A stretch of 64,000 bases of DNA from Desulfonema magnum (GCF_017377395.1 NZ_CP061800.1:5911633-5975632); one strand, 5' to 3'. Positions 1 to 7,062 are shown, numbered from the stretch's first letter. Made by a program: numbers and translations. The notes: generated by a model not told the origin, from the letters alone.

Positions 1-111
1 AGGGCTTTCATAAGATCATAAAACCGGAAGTGTCAGAAACCGGAGGCTGAGGGGCTTTCATAAGATCAGAGAACTGAAAGCGTGAATCACCGCAGACTGA
101 GAGGGCTTTCA
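1..111. repeat. Three imperfect ~50-bp direct repeats
   Basis: The string GGGCTTTCA recurs at 2, 52 and 103, with TAAGATCA following the first two copies and GAAAGCGTG or GAAGTGTC-like sequence behind. They lie just before the first attC and probably belong to the tail of an upstream cassette. No reading frame stays open through them. Confidence 0.5.
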
Positions 112-119
112 GATATGAA

Positions 120-176
120 AAATAACACGCGATGAAGCGGACGGAAAAAGCCCCGCCGCTTATCTCAGCGTTAGCT
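120..176 (+). other. attC site A
   Basis: Core R' GTTAGCT at 170-176; the left core is degenerate (AAATAAC, 120-126). The inner arms GCGGACGG and CCGCCGC pair around a short A-rich loop. The right half (141-170) is nearly identical to site F at 6747-6777, which supports common descent. It marks the 5' edge of the first full cassette. Confidence 0.7.
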
Positions 177-202
177 GGCTTACTTAATCAAAAGGAGCAA
201 AA

Positions 203-739
203 ATGAGAGCAAAATTTACAGTGATAGCAATTCTTCTCTCAATAGTGTTGCTTATTACGATGAATACCGGAGTGGCAAACGCTGCAAGTGTGCGTTATAA
301 ATCGCATGTGGCTGAAAAGGGTTGGCTGGAATGGGTCAGAGATGGTCAGGTCGCAGGAACAACTGGTGAAAGCAGACAAATGGAAGCTGTCAGAATAGAA
401 GTCAGCGGATTGCCTGCGGGAACTGTAATAAAATACAGAACTCATTCAGCCAACAAAGGCTGGTTGCCGTGGGTGTCAGGCGGTGAAATTTCAGGAACAA
501 CAGGTGAGGCAAGGCGTATTGAGGCAATTCAGATTAAGCTTTTAAATTCCCCTGACTGGAATGTAAAATATAAGGATGGTTGCCCTGGGCGGCTAACGGA
601 GAAATTGCAGGAACAACCGGAGAAAGCAGACAGATCGAGGCAATCAGAATTATACTGGAGTGAAAAAATAATAATCCCGAACAGCCAGCTAACTTTTAAA
701 ATAAGAGGATTATATATGCCTAAATTGGTAGTGTTCTAA
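203..739 (+). CDS. Secreted ChW-repeat protein, third repeat frameshifted
   Basis: The start at 203 follows AAAGGAG. Residues 1-27 form a Sec signal peptide (hydrophobic core, then ANAAS). Two tandem repeats follow (about 30-75 and 76-125) with the ChW pattern: YxxHxxxxGWxxWV, GTTGE and EAIxIxL. ChW (clostridial hydrophobic with conserved W) repeats occur in extracellular proteins and are thought to bind surfaces or carbohydrate. A third repeat begins near 558 but is short and leaves frame around 575-580. A shifted frame continues as LPWAANGEIAGTTGE and stops at 661-663, where the protein probably once ended. As read, the protein instead runs 26 codons further and stops at 737-739, inside the downstream inverted-repeat element. 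First gene of the first cassette. Function unknown; the ChW assignment is from pattern only. Confidence 0.7.
   Translation: MRAKFTVIAILLSIVLLITMNTGVANAASVRYKSHVAEKGWLEWVRDGQVAGTTGESRQMEAVRIEVSGLPAGTVIKYRTHSANKGWLPWVSGGEISGTTGEARRIEAIQIKLLNSPDWNVKYKDGCPGRLTEKLQEQPEKADRSRQSELYWSEKIIIPNSQLTFKIRGLYMPKLVVF
681..693 (+). other. Orphan inverse core (cassette fusion scar)
   Basis: ACAGCCAGCTAAC here is identical to the sequence that opens attC site B at 1341-1353, and its last 11 bases are the reverse complement of the cassette start at 170-180. No palindrome or GTTRRRY core follows; the text goes straight into the leader of the DUF4160 gene. The simplest reading is that two cassettes sharing the same core arm were fused by deletion of the attC between them. 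Confidence 0.55.
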
Positions 740-1066
740 AACTGGACTTAAACTTTTTAACCCATTGAATCAATTTGGCAAATATCGGGGCAAGTCCAGT
801 TTTAGAACACCACCCATGAGCCCATACACGTTCACGGTGAATATCAGGGGAAAGAGAGCAAGGCGGAACTGCACATTGAAGACGGCAAAGTTTCAGAAAT
901 TAAAATCTTAAAAGTGAAAGGCCGCAGACCTCTTGATTCGGCAGAACTTAAAAATTTTGAAATATTTGTGAGTCAGAGAGCAGATGAGATTGTTCAGAAA
1001 TGGATAGATTATTTTGTTCTGCATAAAAAGGTGAAATTTGAAAAAGTAACCAGAAAGGTAAGATAA
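716..1066 (+). pseudogene. DUF4160 protein gene interrupted by an inverted-repeat element
   Basis: An ATG at 716 (after AGAGGA) gives MPKLV, then the frame is lost in the 88-bp element at 727-814. After the element an open frame without a start resumes as EPIHVHGEYQGKESKAEL and ends at TAA 1064-1066. DUF4160 proteins typically start MPx and carry an EPxHVH motif near residue 25-30, so both ends of one gene are visible with about 20 codons lost or displaced. The stop overlaps the start of the DUF2442 gene by one base (TAATG). DUF4160-DUF2442 pairs are common and behave like toxin-antitoxin modules in genomic context. Confidence 0.72.
727..814. mobile_element. 88-bp MITE-like inverted-repeat element
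   Basis: A 19-bp perfect inverted repeat, GTGTTCTAAAACTGGACTT (731-749) and its complement (792-810), extends outward as GGTR with one mismatch. About 42 bp of AT-rich DNA lies between. No clear target duplication is visible. It splits the DUF4160 gene. Confidence 0.65.
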
Positions 1067-1335
1067 TGAATAATCAGACTCTTTCAGATAGCATTGTTAT
1101 CAATGTGACCGAAGCCGAATATGTTTCGCCGTACAAAATCCGACTGTGGTTCAGTGACGGAGCTGAACAGACTGTGAATTTCGAGCCGTTTTTAAAAAAG
1201 TCACATCATCCTGAAATAAAGAAATATCTCAATCAGAATCTGTTTAAAAATTTTTCCATTGCACACGGTCGGCTGGACTGGAACGATTATGATTTGTGTT
1301 TTTCCATGCAGGACTTGTATGAAGGAACAGTATAA
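1066..1335 (+). CDS. DUF2442 domain protein
   Basis: 89 residues. The pattern VTEAEYVSPYKIRLWFSDG, then the FEPFL and GRLDW blocks, is characteristic of DUF2442, a small soluble domain almost always found beside DUF4160 and thought to be the partner (antitoxin-like) half. Its ATG overlaps the stop of the broken DUF4160 gene by one base, so the two were translationally coupled. With the DUF4160 gene disrupted this may be an orphan. It is followed within 12 bp by attC site B, as expected for the last gene of a cassette. Confidence 0.8.
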   Translation: MNNQTLSDSIVINVTEAEYVSPYKIRLWFSDGAEQTVNFEPFLKKSHHPEIKKYLNQNLFKNFSIAHGRLDWNDYDLCFSMQDLYEGTV

Positions 1336-1346
1336 ATAAAACAGCC

Positions 1347-1406
1347 AGCTAACCCATCGCTGCACCGGACGCGAAAAGCGTGCGCCGGTGAGCTTTCACG
1401 TTAGCC
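1347..1406 (+). other. attC site B
   Basis: R'' AGCTAAC (1347-1353) and R' GTTAGCC (1400-1406), with inner arms CACCGG/CCGGTG around GACGCGAAAAGCGTGCG. The string AGCCAGCTAAC is the exact reverse complement of the cassette start GTTAGCTGGCT at 170-180. Confidence 0.88.
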
Positions 1407-1440
1407 TGCTTATCAAGTGCCACAAATAAAGGAAAAAGTG

Positions 1441-1662
1441 ATGAACACCTATCATGCAAACTGCACAAATCAGCTTATTCAGGAAATAAAGGCAACACCC
1501 GGCGAGTATCTCCCGGCTTTGCTGAACATCGTGCGGGTTTTCCGTGAGAGCATAACGCTGAAACCGGCGGAAGGCAGCTTCCGACAGGGCTGGGAGGAAG
1601 CCATGAGCGGTGAGACAATGCCGGTTGACGAACTGTGGGCGGGTATCGGAAATGACGAATGA
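1441..1662 (+). CDS. Putative antitoxin of a RelE-type pair
   Basis: 73 residues from the ATG at 1441, chosen because AAGGAAAAAGTG sits directly before it. It is a small acidic, mostly helical protein (IVRVFRESITLKP, WEEAMSGETMPVDELWAG), as found in antitoxins that pair with RelE/ParE toxins. Its stop overlaps the downstream toxin start by 11 bp, a classical antitoxin-toxin arrangement. It occupies cassette 1401-2131 with its toxin. The family is not certain from sequence alone; the role is inferred mainly from position. Confidence 0.7.
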   Translation: MNTYHANCTNQLIQEIKATPGEYLPALLNIVRVFRESITLKPAEGSFRQGWEEAMSGETMPVDELWAGIGNDE

Positions 1663-2011
1663 GAAGATTTTTCCCGATGTGGAATTCACTCCCGAATTCA
1701 AACGCAATCTGCGTTCGCTGGCAAAGAGATATCGTCATATCCGCTCGGATGTTCAGCCGGTGATAGAGCAGATTCGGAAGGGCGATTTTGTCGGAGATCA
1801 GATACCGAAAACAGGCGATCATACTATTTTCAAAGTGCGGGTGAGGAACAAAGATATTCGCAAGGGAAAAAGTGCCGGCTATCGTATCATATATTATGTG
1901 AAGACTGAGAGAAAAGTGATACTGATAACGATCTATTCAAAAACCGAACAATCGGATATCACTCCGAATCAGATACGGCAGATATTGAAAAATTATGAAA
2001 GCGGTGAATGA
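1652..2011 (+). CDS. RelE/ParE-family toxin
   Basis: 119 residues from ATG 1652, inside the end of the antitoxin gene. The fold signature is clear: VEFTPEFKRNLRSLAKRY at the N-terminus, a basic central strand (IFKVRVRNKDIRKGKSAGYRI) and a C-terminal IIYYVKTERKVILITIYSK block. RelE toxins cleave mRNA on the ribosome; ParE relatives poison gyrase. The GYRIIYY pattern fits RelE/HigB types better. Such pairs stabilise cassette arrays against loss. It ends about 37 bp before attC site C. Confidence 0.8.
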   Translation: MTNEKIFPDVEFTPEFKRNLRSLAKRYRHIRSDVQPVIEQIRKGDFVGDQIPKTGDHTIFKVRVRNKDIRKGKSAGYRIIYYVKTERKVILITIYSKTEQSDITPNQIRQILKNYESGE

Positions 2012-2047
2012 CAATACTAAAAAACACATTGGAATCTCAGAAAAGCA

Positions 2048-2137
2048 GGCTAACCCGGCGTTGCAGCGGACGGGCGGGGCGCATCGGCAATGAAGCGCAT
2101 CGCCGAACCCCGCCCGCCGCTGAACTCTGCGTTAGAT
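2048..2137 (+). other. attC site C
   Basis: R'' GGCTAAC (2048-2054) and R' GTTAGAT (2131-2137). The arms GCAGCGGACGGGCGGGGC and its partner form a long GC-rich stem; the terminal loop holds a second short palindrome. AAGCAGGCTAAC (2043-2054) exactly complements the cassette start GTTAGCCTGCTT (1400-1411). Confidence 0.9.
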
Positions 2138-2166
2138 TTTTCTTGATTCAGCTAGAAAGGAGATAG

Positions 2167-2559
2167 ATGATGAAGGTGTGCATTTTTGTAGTCAAGGCTC
2201 TTCTGATTGCGGCTTTGGCAGTTGGCATTTCGATCAATGCTTTTGCAGACTGTTCTGACATTTTTGGAACTGGAAAATTTCGATTTATGTACGGATCATA
2301 TGATCAACAGGTGTTCGGTTCGGTCTCTCAGTGCGGCGAAAATAGCTGTTTTGAGGGTGTTGTTGACTTTGGCAGTCATGGTCGTCAGCGCCTGAACATC
2401 ACATACGACGGCAGTACATGGTGGGCGGACTGGTATGATACAAGCAATGGTTCTTTATGGCTTATGGGCACCTGTCAGGGAAGCACCGCTCAAGGTAAAG
2501 GGGGTTATAAAGGCGGATCCGGAAACACCCAAATTTATAGCGTGACGATCAAACATTAA
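2167..2559 (+). CDS. Small secreted protein, unknown
   Basis: 130 residues after a strong GAAAGGAG site. Residues 1-27 are a Sec signal peptide with cleavage near AFA-DC. The mature part has four cysteines (DCSDIF, SQCGENSCF, GTCQG), several aromatic residues and a beta-rich look (FRFMYGSYDQQVFGSVSQC, LNITYDGSTWWADWY) and ends in a glycine-rich stretch. The even cysteine count suggests a disulfide-bonded extracytoplasmic beta domain. No family is recognised. It shares cassette 2132-3756 with the YhcG-like nuclease gene. Such short secreted orphans are frequent in integron arrays. Confidence 0.7.
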   Translation: MMKVCIFVVKALLIAALAVGISINAFADCSDIFGTGKFRFMYGSYDQQVFGSVSQCGENSCFEGVVDFGSHGRQRLNITYDGSTWWADWYDTSNGSLWLMGTCQGSTAQGKGGYKGGSGNTQIYSVTIKH

Positions 2560-2583
2560 TTAACTCATTTCGGGGTGAGGGTT

Positions 2584-2621
2584 TTCGGAGTTTCAGTGGA
2601 ACCCTCGCCGCCGGTTTATAC
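2584..2621 (+). other. Inverted repeat between the two genes of cassette 3
   Basis: GGTGAGGGTT and AACCCTCGCC flank an 18-bp loop about 20 bp after the secreted-protein gene. It lacks a T tract and core sites. It could be a weak terminator or the remains of a lost attC. Confidence 0.35.
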
Positions 2622-2664
2622 GAATTTTAAAAAAGTGTGACAGTGTCACACAAATTGGGAAGCT

Positions 2665-3672
2665 ATGAAAGACATAAGCAAAGACGCTGAATACAAACAG
2701 CTTGTTGAAAATATTGGCAGCGCCTATCAGTCCGCCAAAACCAGAATAGTTTCCGCTGTAAACACAGAGATGCTTCACGCCTATTGGCAGATTGGGAAAT
2801 ACATAATTGAATTTGAGCAGGGCGGAAAAATAAAAGCCGAATACGGGAAACGCCTTTTGGAAAAACTGTCAAAAGACCTCAGATTAAGGTATGGCAAAGG
2901 TTTCAGCAGAAGCAATCTGAATTACATGAGACTGCTGTACGACAAATATCCGGCATATGAGAAATTGTCAGACAGACTGAGCTGGTCGCATTACTATGAG
3001 CTGCTGAAGGTTGAAGATGATCTGGCGAGGGAATTCTATGAAAAACAGGCAATAATTGAGAACTGGACGATCAGAGAACTGAGGCGGCAGAAGAAAACAG
3101 GTCTGTTTCACCGGCTTGCAGTCGGAAAAGATAAGGAAAAAATACTGGAACTGTCGAAACAGGGGCAAATCATAGAATCGGAAAACGATTTTCTCAAAGA
3201 CCCTCATGTTTTTGAATTTCTGAATTTTCCGGAGAATTATCAATACAATGAAAATGACATAGAGAAAGCTGTGATAAACAATCTTCAGCAGTTTTTGCTG
3301 GAACTTGGAAAAGGTTTCGCATTTGTCGGCAGACAGCAGCGCATCACACTGAACAACAGGCATTACTTCATAGATTTGGTGTTTTATCATGTGAAACTGA
3401 AATGCTATGTGCTGATAGATTTGAAAATCGGTGAGGTGGAGCATGAGCATATCGGACAGATGAAACTTTACCTGGGATACTACATGAAGGAAGTGAATGA
3501 GGAAACAGACAACGAACCCATCGGACTGATTCTATCCGAGGAGAAGGATGATATCATGGTTGAATATGCGATGCTGAATGACAAATCCAAGCTGGTTGTT
3601 TCAAAGTATCAGCTTTATCTGCCTGATATTGAACAGTTGAAAAACAAGGTGAAAGAAATAATAGAAAAATAG
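2665..3672 (+). CDS. YhcG-like PDDEXK nuclease domain protein (DUF1016)
   Basis: 335 residues, the usual size for the family. The N-terminal half (about 1-150) is the DUF1016 helical region, with IGSAYQSAKTRI, YWQIGKYI, LSWSHYYELLKV and the conserved YEKQAIIENWTIRELRRQ. The C-terminal half holds the nuclease fold: FVGRQQRI, then YFIDLVFYH, then VLIDLKIG, giving the D-x(n)-D/E-x-K arrangement. Family members are linked to defence islands and to type I restriction loci, but the exact substrate is not established. It is the second gene of its cassette and is followed by attC site D. Confidence 0.88.
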   Translation: MKDISKDAEYKQLVENIGSAYQSAKTRIVSAVNTEMLHAYWQIGKYIIEFEQGGKIKAEYGKRLLEKLSKDLRLRYGKGFSRSNLNYMRLLYDKYPAYEKLSDRLSWSHYYELLKVEDDLAREFYEKQAIIENWTIRELRRQKKTGLFHRLAVGKDKEKILELSKQGQIIESENDFLKDPHVFEFLNFPENYQYNENDIEKAVINNLQQFLLELGKGFAFVGRQQRITLNNRHYFIDLVFYHVKLKCYVLIDLKIGEVEHEHIGQMKLYLGYYMKEVNEETDNEPIGLILSEEKDDIMVEYAMLNDKSKLVVSKYQLYLPDIEQLKNKVKEIIEK

Positions 3673-3701
3673 ATGAAGAAGATCGGGAAAATTTACTAAA
3701 A

Positions 3702-3762
3702 ATCTAACCCAGCGCTGCACCGGACGCAAAAAAGCCTGCGCCGGTGAGCTTGGTCGTTATAG
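3702..3762 (+). other. attC site D
   Basis: R'' ATCTAAC (3702-3708) and R' GTTATAG (3756-3762), with inner arms CACCGG/CCGGTG nearly identical to site B. AAAAATCTAAC (3698-3708) exactly complements the cassette start GTTAGATTTTT (2131-2141). Confidence 0.9.
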
Positions 3763-3791
3763 TGCTATTACACTTATGAAAGGAAATATAT

Positions 3792-4445
3792 TTGAAACAA
3801 AAACTTAACATTGAACTTTTGTGTCAGGAAGCAAAGAAATTTTCAGAAATAGAATCAGATTATAAAGAACCATGACTTTTCGGTGTAACTGACGGAAAAG
3901 CAGTTGGGACATATTTGGAACATAAATTTCAAGCTTATCTGCATGAGAACTATTCATATGTTGAGGGCAGCTCAGCAAAAGGAATTGATTTTCCAGAGCT
4001 GCTTGTCGATATGAAAGTTACAAGCATAAGACAACCTCAGTCATCCTGCCCTTTCAAATCAGCAAGACAAAAGATATTCGGCTTGGGATATTCCCTGCTG
4101 GTGTTTGTATATGATAAAACTGACGACGAAAAATCTCATACTGGACAACTTAATATTGTCCATACAATCTTTGTAAATTCAGAAAGGACAGCAGATTTTC
4201 AAACCACATCCGGCATAGTAAAAATCATTGAAAATGAAGGAAATAAAGACGATCTTCTTGCATTCTTTTCAGAAAGAATGCTCCCGGTTGATGAGATCGA
4301 AGCCAACCGTATAGCTGATGAATTACTGAAAGAGATTCCTGAAATAGGTTATCTCACTATATCAAACGCATTACAATGGCGACTGCAATATCGCAGGGTT
4401 ATTGAAAAAGCTGATGAAGTTTCAGGAATTATAAGAGTAAGATAG
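3792..4445 (+). pseudogene. Type II restriction endonuclease-like gene with in-frame TGA
   Basis: An open frame from TTG 3792 (behind AGGAAATATA) runs to 4445 with a single in-frame TGA at 3873-3875 (codon 28). Downstream, LFGVTDGKAVGTYLEHKF and GSSAKGIDFPELLVDMKVTS look like the core of a restriction endonuclease, with an acidic DFPELLVDMKV block as a possible catalytic strand. The part from 3915 alone (176 residues, TTG start) lacks a good ribosome site and the conserved N-terminal part. It is 11 bp upstream of the methyltransferase gene, so the two form a restriction-modification pair in one cassette. The TGA may be a true knock-out of the nuclease, leaving a solitary methylase, or a sequencing error. 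Confidence 0.68.
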
Positions 4446-4456
4446 GCTAAGGATCT

Positions 4457-5953
4457 ATGGCTAAAAATTTGAAAACAACAGAGTTTGGTGCTTTTCAGAC
4501 ACCTCTAAATTTAGCTGAACAAATAACTCAGCTGGTATTCAAGCAATATCCATATATAAAATCATTAGTAGAGCCGACCTGCGGTATTGGTAATTTTATC
4601 AGAGCATCATTAAAACTGAATGATAATGTAAAATCCATATATGGCTGGGAAATCAACCATGAATATATAAAGTCTGCCAAAAGCATTAGCTGCAATAAAT
4701 GTATAGATATAAGTATTGAGCAGAAAGATTTTTTTTCAGTTGACTGGTCATTATTGCCTGAACATTTAAAAGAATCTGTACTTTTCATAGGTAATCCTCC
4801 GTGGGTTACCAACTCGGAATTAGGCCGGATCGGCAGTAAGAATTTGCCGCATAAGACAAACTTTCAAAATTATGGCGGTTTTGAAGCAATCACAGGAAAA
4901 AGTAATTTTGATATATCCGAATGGATGCTGATTAAAATAGCTGAATATATTTCCGGAAAAAAAGCCGCATTATCTTTTCTTGTTAAAACGTCTGTTGCGA
5001 GAAAGATATTCCTTCACATATGCAAACACAGATTGCTGATTAAAAATATAAATATTTATAACATTGATGCCAAAAAGCATTTTGATGTTAGTGTTGATGC
5101 CTGCCTGTTATGCTCAGAGGGTTGTTTCAAGCCCCCAAAAGAATACATATCTTCAATATATGATTCCTTATCAGATAAATCTCCTACAAAAATTATGGGC
5201 TATACAAACGGAAAACTTATTGCGGATATTAATACATATAATTTACTTAAAGATGTTGATTCTCAATCTGAGATACCCTGGAGGTCAGGTATAAAACATG
5301 ATTGTTCCAAAGTAATGGAATTTAATCTCAAAGACGGCAAACTGTTCAACGGATTTCAAGAACAGATTGATATTCCGGGAGATTATTTATACCCTATGTA
5401 TAAAAGTTCACACGTTGCAAATGATAAGTTAAAAAAACCTGTAAAGTATATGTTAGTTACACAGAAAAAAATCGGTATTGAGACAGATTCAATTAAAATT
5501 CTTTCTCCAAAAACCTGGACATATCTGCAATCGCATAAGGAGAAGCTGGATTCACGAAAAAGTTCTATTTATAAAAATGCTCCGAAATTTTCAATATTCG
5601 GAGTTGGTGATTACAGCTTTCATCCCTGGAAAATTGTTATTTCAGGTTTGTATAAAAATATAAAATTTAAATTGATAGGCCCTTTTCAGAAAAAACCGAT
5701 TGTTTTAGATGATACATGCTATATGATGAGTTTTAAATCTAAAAAAAAAGCTGAATTTGTTTACAGGTTGCTGTCTTCAAAAATAGCAGGCGAGTTTATT
5801 GATTCCATTGTCTTCAAGGATAGCAAAAGACCGATTACGGTTGCCTTGTTAAACAGAATAAATCTTAAACACTTGGCAAAACACTTGGGATTGATAGAAA
5901 AATATAATTTATTATTTGAAAATAATAAACATAAACAGCTTAATTTATTCTAA
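4457..5953 (+). CDS. N6-adenine DNA methyltransferase of a restriction-modification pair
   Basis: 498 residues. Motif I for S-adenosylmethionine binding is VEPTCGIGNFI (about 37-47) and the catalytic motif IV is NPPW in FIGNPPWVTNSELG (about 114-127), marking an N6-adenine methylase. An N-terminal EFGAFQTP block is shared with Eco57I-like enzymes, which modify one strand. The C-terminal half (about 250-498) is probably the target-recognition part. It is very AT-rich compared with flanking chromosomal genes, consistent with horizontal acquisition. It follows the damaged endonuclease gene by 11 bp and ends just before attC site E. Confidence 0.88.
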   Translation: MAKNLKTTEFGAFQTPLNLAEQITQLVFKQYPYIKSLVEPTCGIGNFIRASLKLNDNVKSIYGWEINHEYIKSAKSISCNKCIDISIEQKDFFSVDWSLLPEHLKESVLFIGNPPWVTNSELGRIGSKNLPHKTNFQNYGGFEAITGKSNFDISEWMLIKIAEYISGKKAALSFLVKTSVARKIFLHICKHRLLIKNINIYNIDAKKHFDVSVDACLLCSEGCFKPPKEYISSIYDSLSDKSPTKIMGYTNGKLIADINTYNLLKDVDSQSEIPWRSGIKHDCSKVMEFNLKDGKLFNGFQEQIDIPGDYLYPMYKSSHVANDKLKKPVKYMLVTQKKIGIETDSIKILSPKTWTYLQSHKEKLDSRKSSIYKNAPKFSIFGVGDYSFHPWKIVISGLYKNIKFKLIGPFQKKPIVLDDTCYMMSFKSKKKAEFVYRLLSSKIAGEFIDSIVFKDSKRPITVALLNRINLKHLAKHLGLIEKYNLLFENNKHKQLNLF

Positions 5954-5958
5954 AAGCA

Positions 5959-6047
5959 CTATAACCCGGCGCTGAACTCGGACGCAAAAGGGTTCCGGTC
6001 GCTATCGCTCCCTCCACCCTTTTGCGCCGGTTAGCTTAGCGTTAGCC
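5959..6047 (+). other. attC site E
   Basis: R'' CTATAAC (5959-5965) and R' GTTAGCC (6041-6047). The arms CGGACGCAAAAGGGT and ACCCTTTTGCGCCGG form a long stem. AGCACTATAAC (5955-5965) exactly complements the cassette start GTTATAGTGCT (3756-3766). Confidence 0.9.
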
Positions 6048-6068
6048 GCCTTATGGAAAGAGTTGATA

Positions 6069-6371
6069 ATGCTGACTAAAGAAAAAATTACAGAGAAATT
6101 GAGAGAGAAATATCCTTATCTTGTTTCCGAATACGGGATTAAGAGAATAGGTCTGTTCGGATCCTATTCAAAAGGAGAGCAGACTGAGGACAGCGATGTG
6201 GATATCATAGCGGAATTTGAAAGACCCATAGGACTCAGATTTGTCGAATTTGCGGAATATCTTGAGGAACTTCTGGGCAAAAAAACCGATATTCTGACTC
6301 CCGAGGGCGTAAGAGGAATAATTGTGAAAAGAATTGCTAAAGACATTGAAAAGAGTGTGAGCTATGTCTGA
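6069..6371 (+). CDS. mntA: MntA-like nucleotidyltransferase antitoxin
   Basis: 100 residues from ATG 6069; a TTG two codons earlier is less likely. The minimal nucleotidyltransferase signature GSYSKGEQTEDSDVDI fits GSx10DxD exactly, and a third acidic residue lies in KKTDIL. In characterised HepT/MntA pairs this protein transfers AMP groups from ATP onto a tyrosine of HepT and so neutralises it. It overlaps the HepT gene by 8 bp, so the two are coupled. They fill cassette 6042-6777. Confidence 0.88.
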   Translation: MLTKEKITEKLREKYPYLVSEYGIKRIGLFGSYSKGEQTEDSDVDIIAEFERPIGLRFVEFAEYLEELLGKKTDILTPEGVRGIIVKRIAKDIEKSVSYV

Positions 6372-6705
6372 AAAAACTGACAGGGATTTTCTGGAACACA
6401 TAAGGGAAGCCGCTGAAAGAGCGTCCTCATATACGGAAAAAATGAACTCTGAGGAGTTTCTCAGAGACACGAAGACTCAGGATGCCGTCATCCGCAACAT
6501 CGAAATCATAGGCGAAGCCACAAAAAACCTGTCCGATGATCTGAGAGACAGACATCCGGAAATTCCGTGGAAAGGTCTGGCCGGGATGAGAGACAGGCTT
6601 ATACATCAGTATTTCGGTGTCAACCTTGATGTTGTGTGGAGTGTGGCAAAAGATGAACTGCCTGAAATTTTGTTGCATATAAAGAAAATGAAAGAAACTG
6701 AATAA
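6364..6705 (+). CDS. hepT: HepT-like toxin (DUF86)
   Basis: 113 residues, all-helical DUF86/HEPN fold. The catalytic Rx4-6HxY motif is seen as GMRDRLIHQYFGVN. The N-terminal DAVIRNIEIIGEATKNL helix is typical of the family. HepT proteins are HEPN ribonucleases held in check by adenylylation of the motif tyrosine by MntA. The gene overlaps mntA and is followed 21 bp later by the inverse core of attC site F. Confidence 0.9.
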   Translation: MSEKTDRDFLEHIREAAERASSYTEKMNSEEFLRDTKTQDAVIRNIEIIGEATKNLSDDLRDRHPEIPWKGLAGMRDRLIHQYFGVNLDVVWSVAKDELPEILLHIKKMKETE

Positions 6706-6725
6706 ATACAAATGACAAAAACGGC

Positions 6726-6783
6726 GGCTAACCTGTCGTTTGAGCAGACGGAAAAAGCCCCGCCGCTTATCTCTGCGTTGGGT
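6726..6783 (+). other. attC site F
   Basis: R'' GGCTAAC (6726-6732) and R' GTTGGGT (6777-6783, fits GTTRRRY). GGCGGCTAAC (6723-6732) complements the cassette start GTTAGCCGCC (6041-6050). No matching inverse core (ACCCAAC) was found downstream, so the next cassette has lost its 3' end. Confidence 0.87.
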
Positions 6784-6816
6784 GCTTGTAAGATCAGTAG
6801 TGAACATTGAGGGAAA

Positions 6817-6936
6817 ATGAAAAGATCACTTGTTGCTAAAAATTTGTTAATCACATTTTTGATAATTATAACACTTTGCCTGTCTTCAACCAGTCAGGCC
6901 AAAAGTGGGGTGATGAAAATGTTTCCAAGGCTCTGA
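6817..6936 (+). pseudogene. Truncated secreted-protein gene of cassette 6
   Basis: The ATG at 6817 follows GAGGGAAA. Residues 1-28 are a perfect Sec signal peptide (basic start, LLITFLIIITL core, STSQA-K), then the frame enters the inverted-repeat element at 6904 and stops after 39 codons. A signal peptide without a mature domain is best explained by insertion of the element. Confidence 0.6.
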
Positions 6937-7062
6937 AAAAGCTGATCCCGTTTTTGTTCCCCTCATTTTTTAACTGCCTGATTTTTAAGTCATAAAAAAT
7001 TTGCGGAATAAAAATGGGATCGCAATTGTCAGCCCGGTTTGTGACATTTTCATCACCCCACT
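6904..7062. mobile_element. 159-bp MITE-like inverted-repeat element
   Basis: 19-bp perfect terminal inverted repeats AGTGGGGTGATGAAAATGT (6904-6922) and complement (7044-7062). A second internal arm pair (6944-6960 with 7005-7021) matches at 15 of 17 positions, so most of the element can fold back on itself. It truncates the last cassette gene. Confidence 0.65.

Larger units (their letters stand above)
1..6783 (+). mobile_element. Integron gene-cassette array (cassettes only, no integrase in window)
   Basis: Six attC-like sites (120-176, 1347-1406, 2048-2137, 3702-3762, 5959-6047, 6726-6783) separate short + strand gene blocks. Each site ends in a GTTRRRY core and holds a long imperfect palindrome. 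The cassettes implied by cutting after the G of each core are 171-1400, 1401-2131, 2132-3756, 3757-6041 and 6042-6777, with a sixth starting at 6778 and truncated. For each of the five complete cassettes the 5' end is the exact reverse complement of the sequence ending at its own inverse core over 10-12 bases. Cargo is toxin-antitoxin pairs, a restriction-modification pair, a nuclease and small secreted proteins, typical of sedentary chromosomal integrons. The integrase and attI must lie outside the window, most likely upstream. Confidence 0.88.

Noticed and set aside
2560..2664. Additional attC site between the secreted protein and the YhcG-like gene
   Set aside because: There is an inverted repeat but neither RYYYAAC nor GTTRRRY cores at proper positions; the two genes are treated as one cassette.
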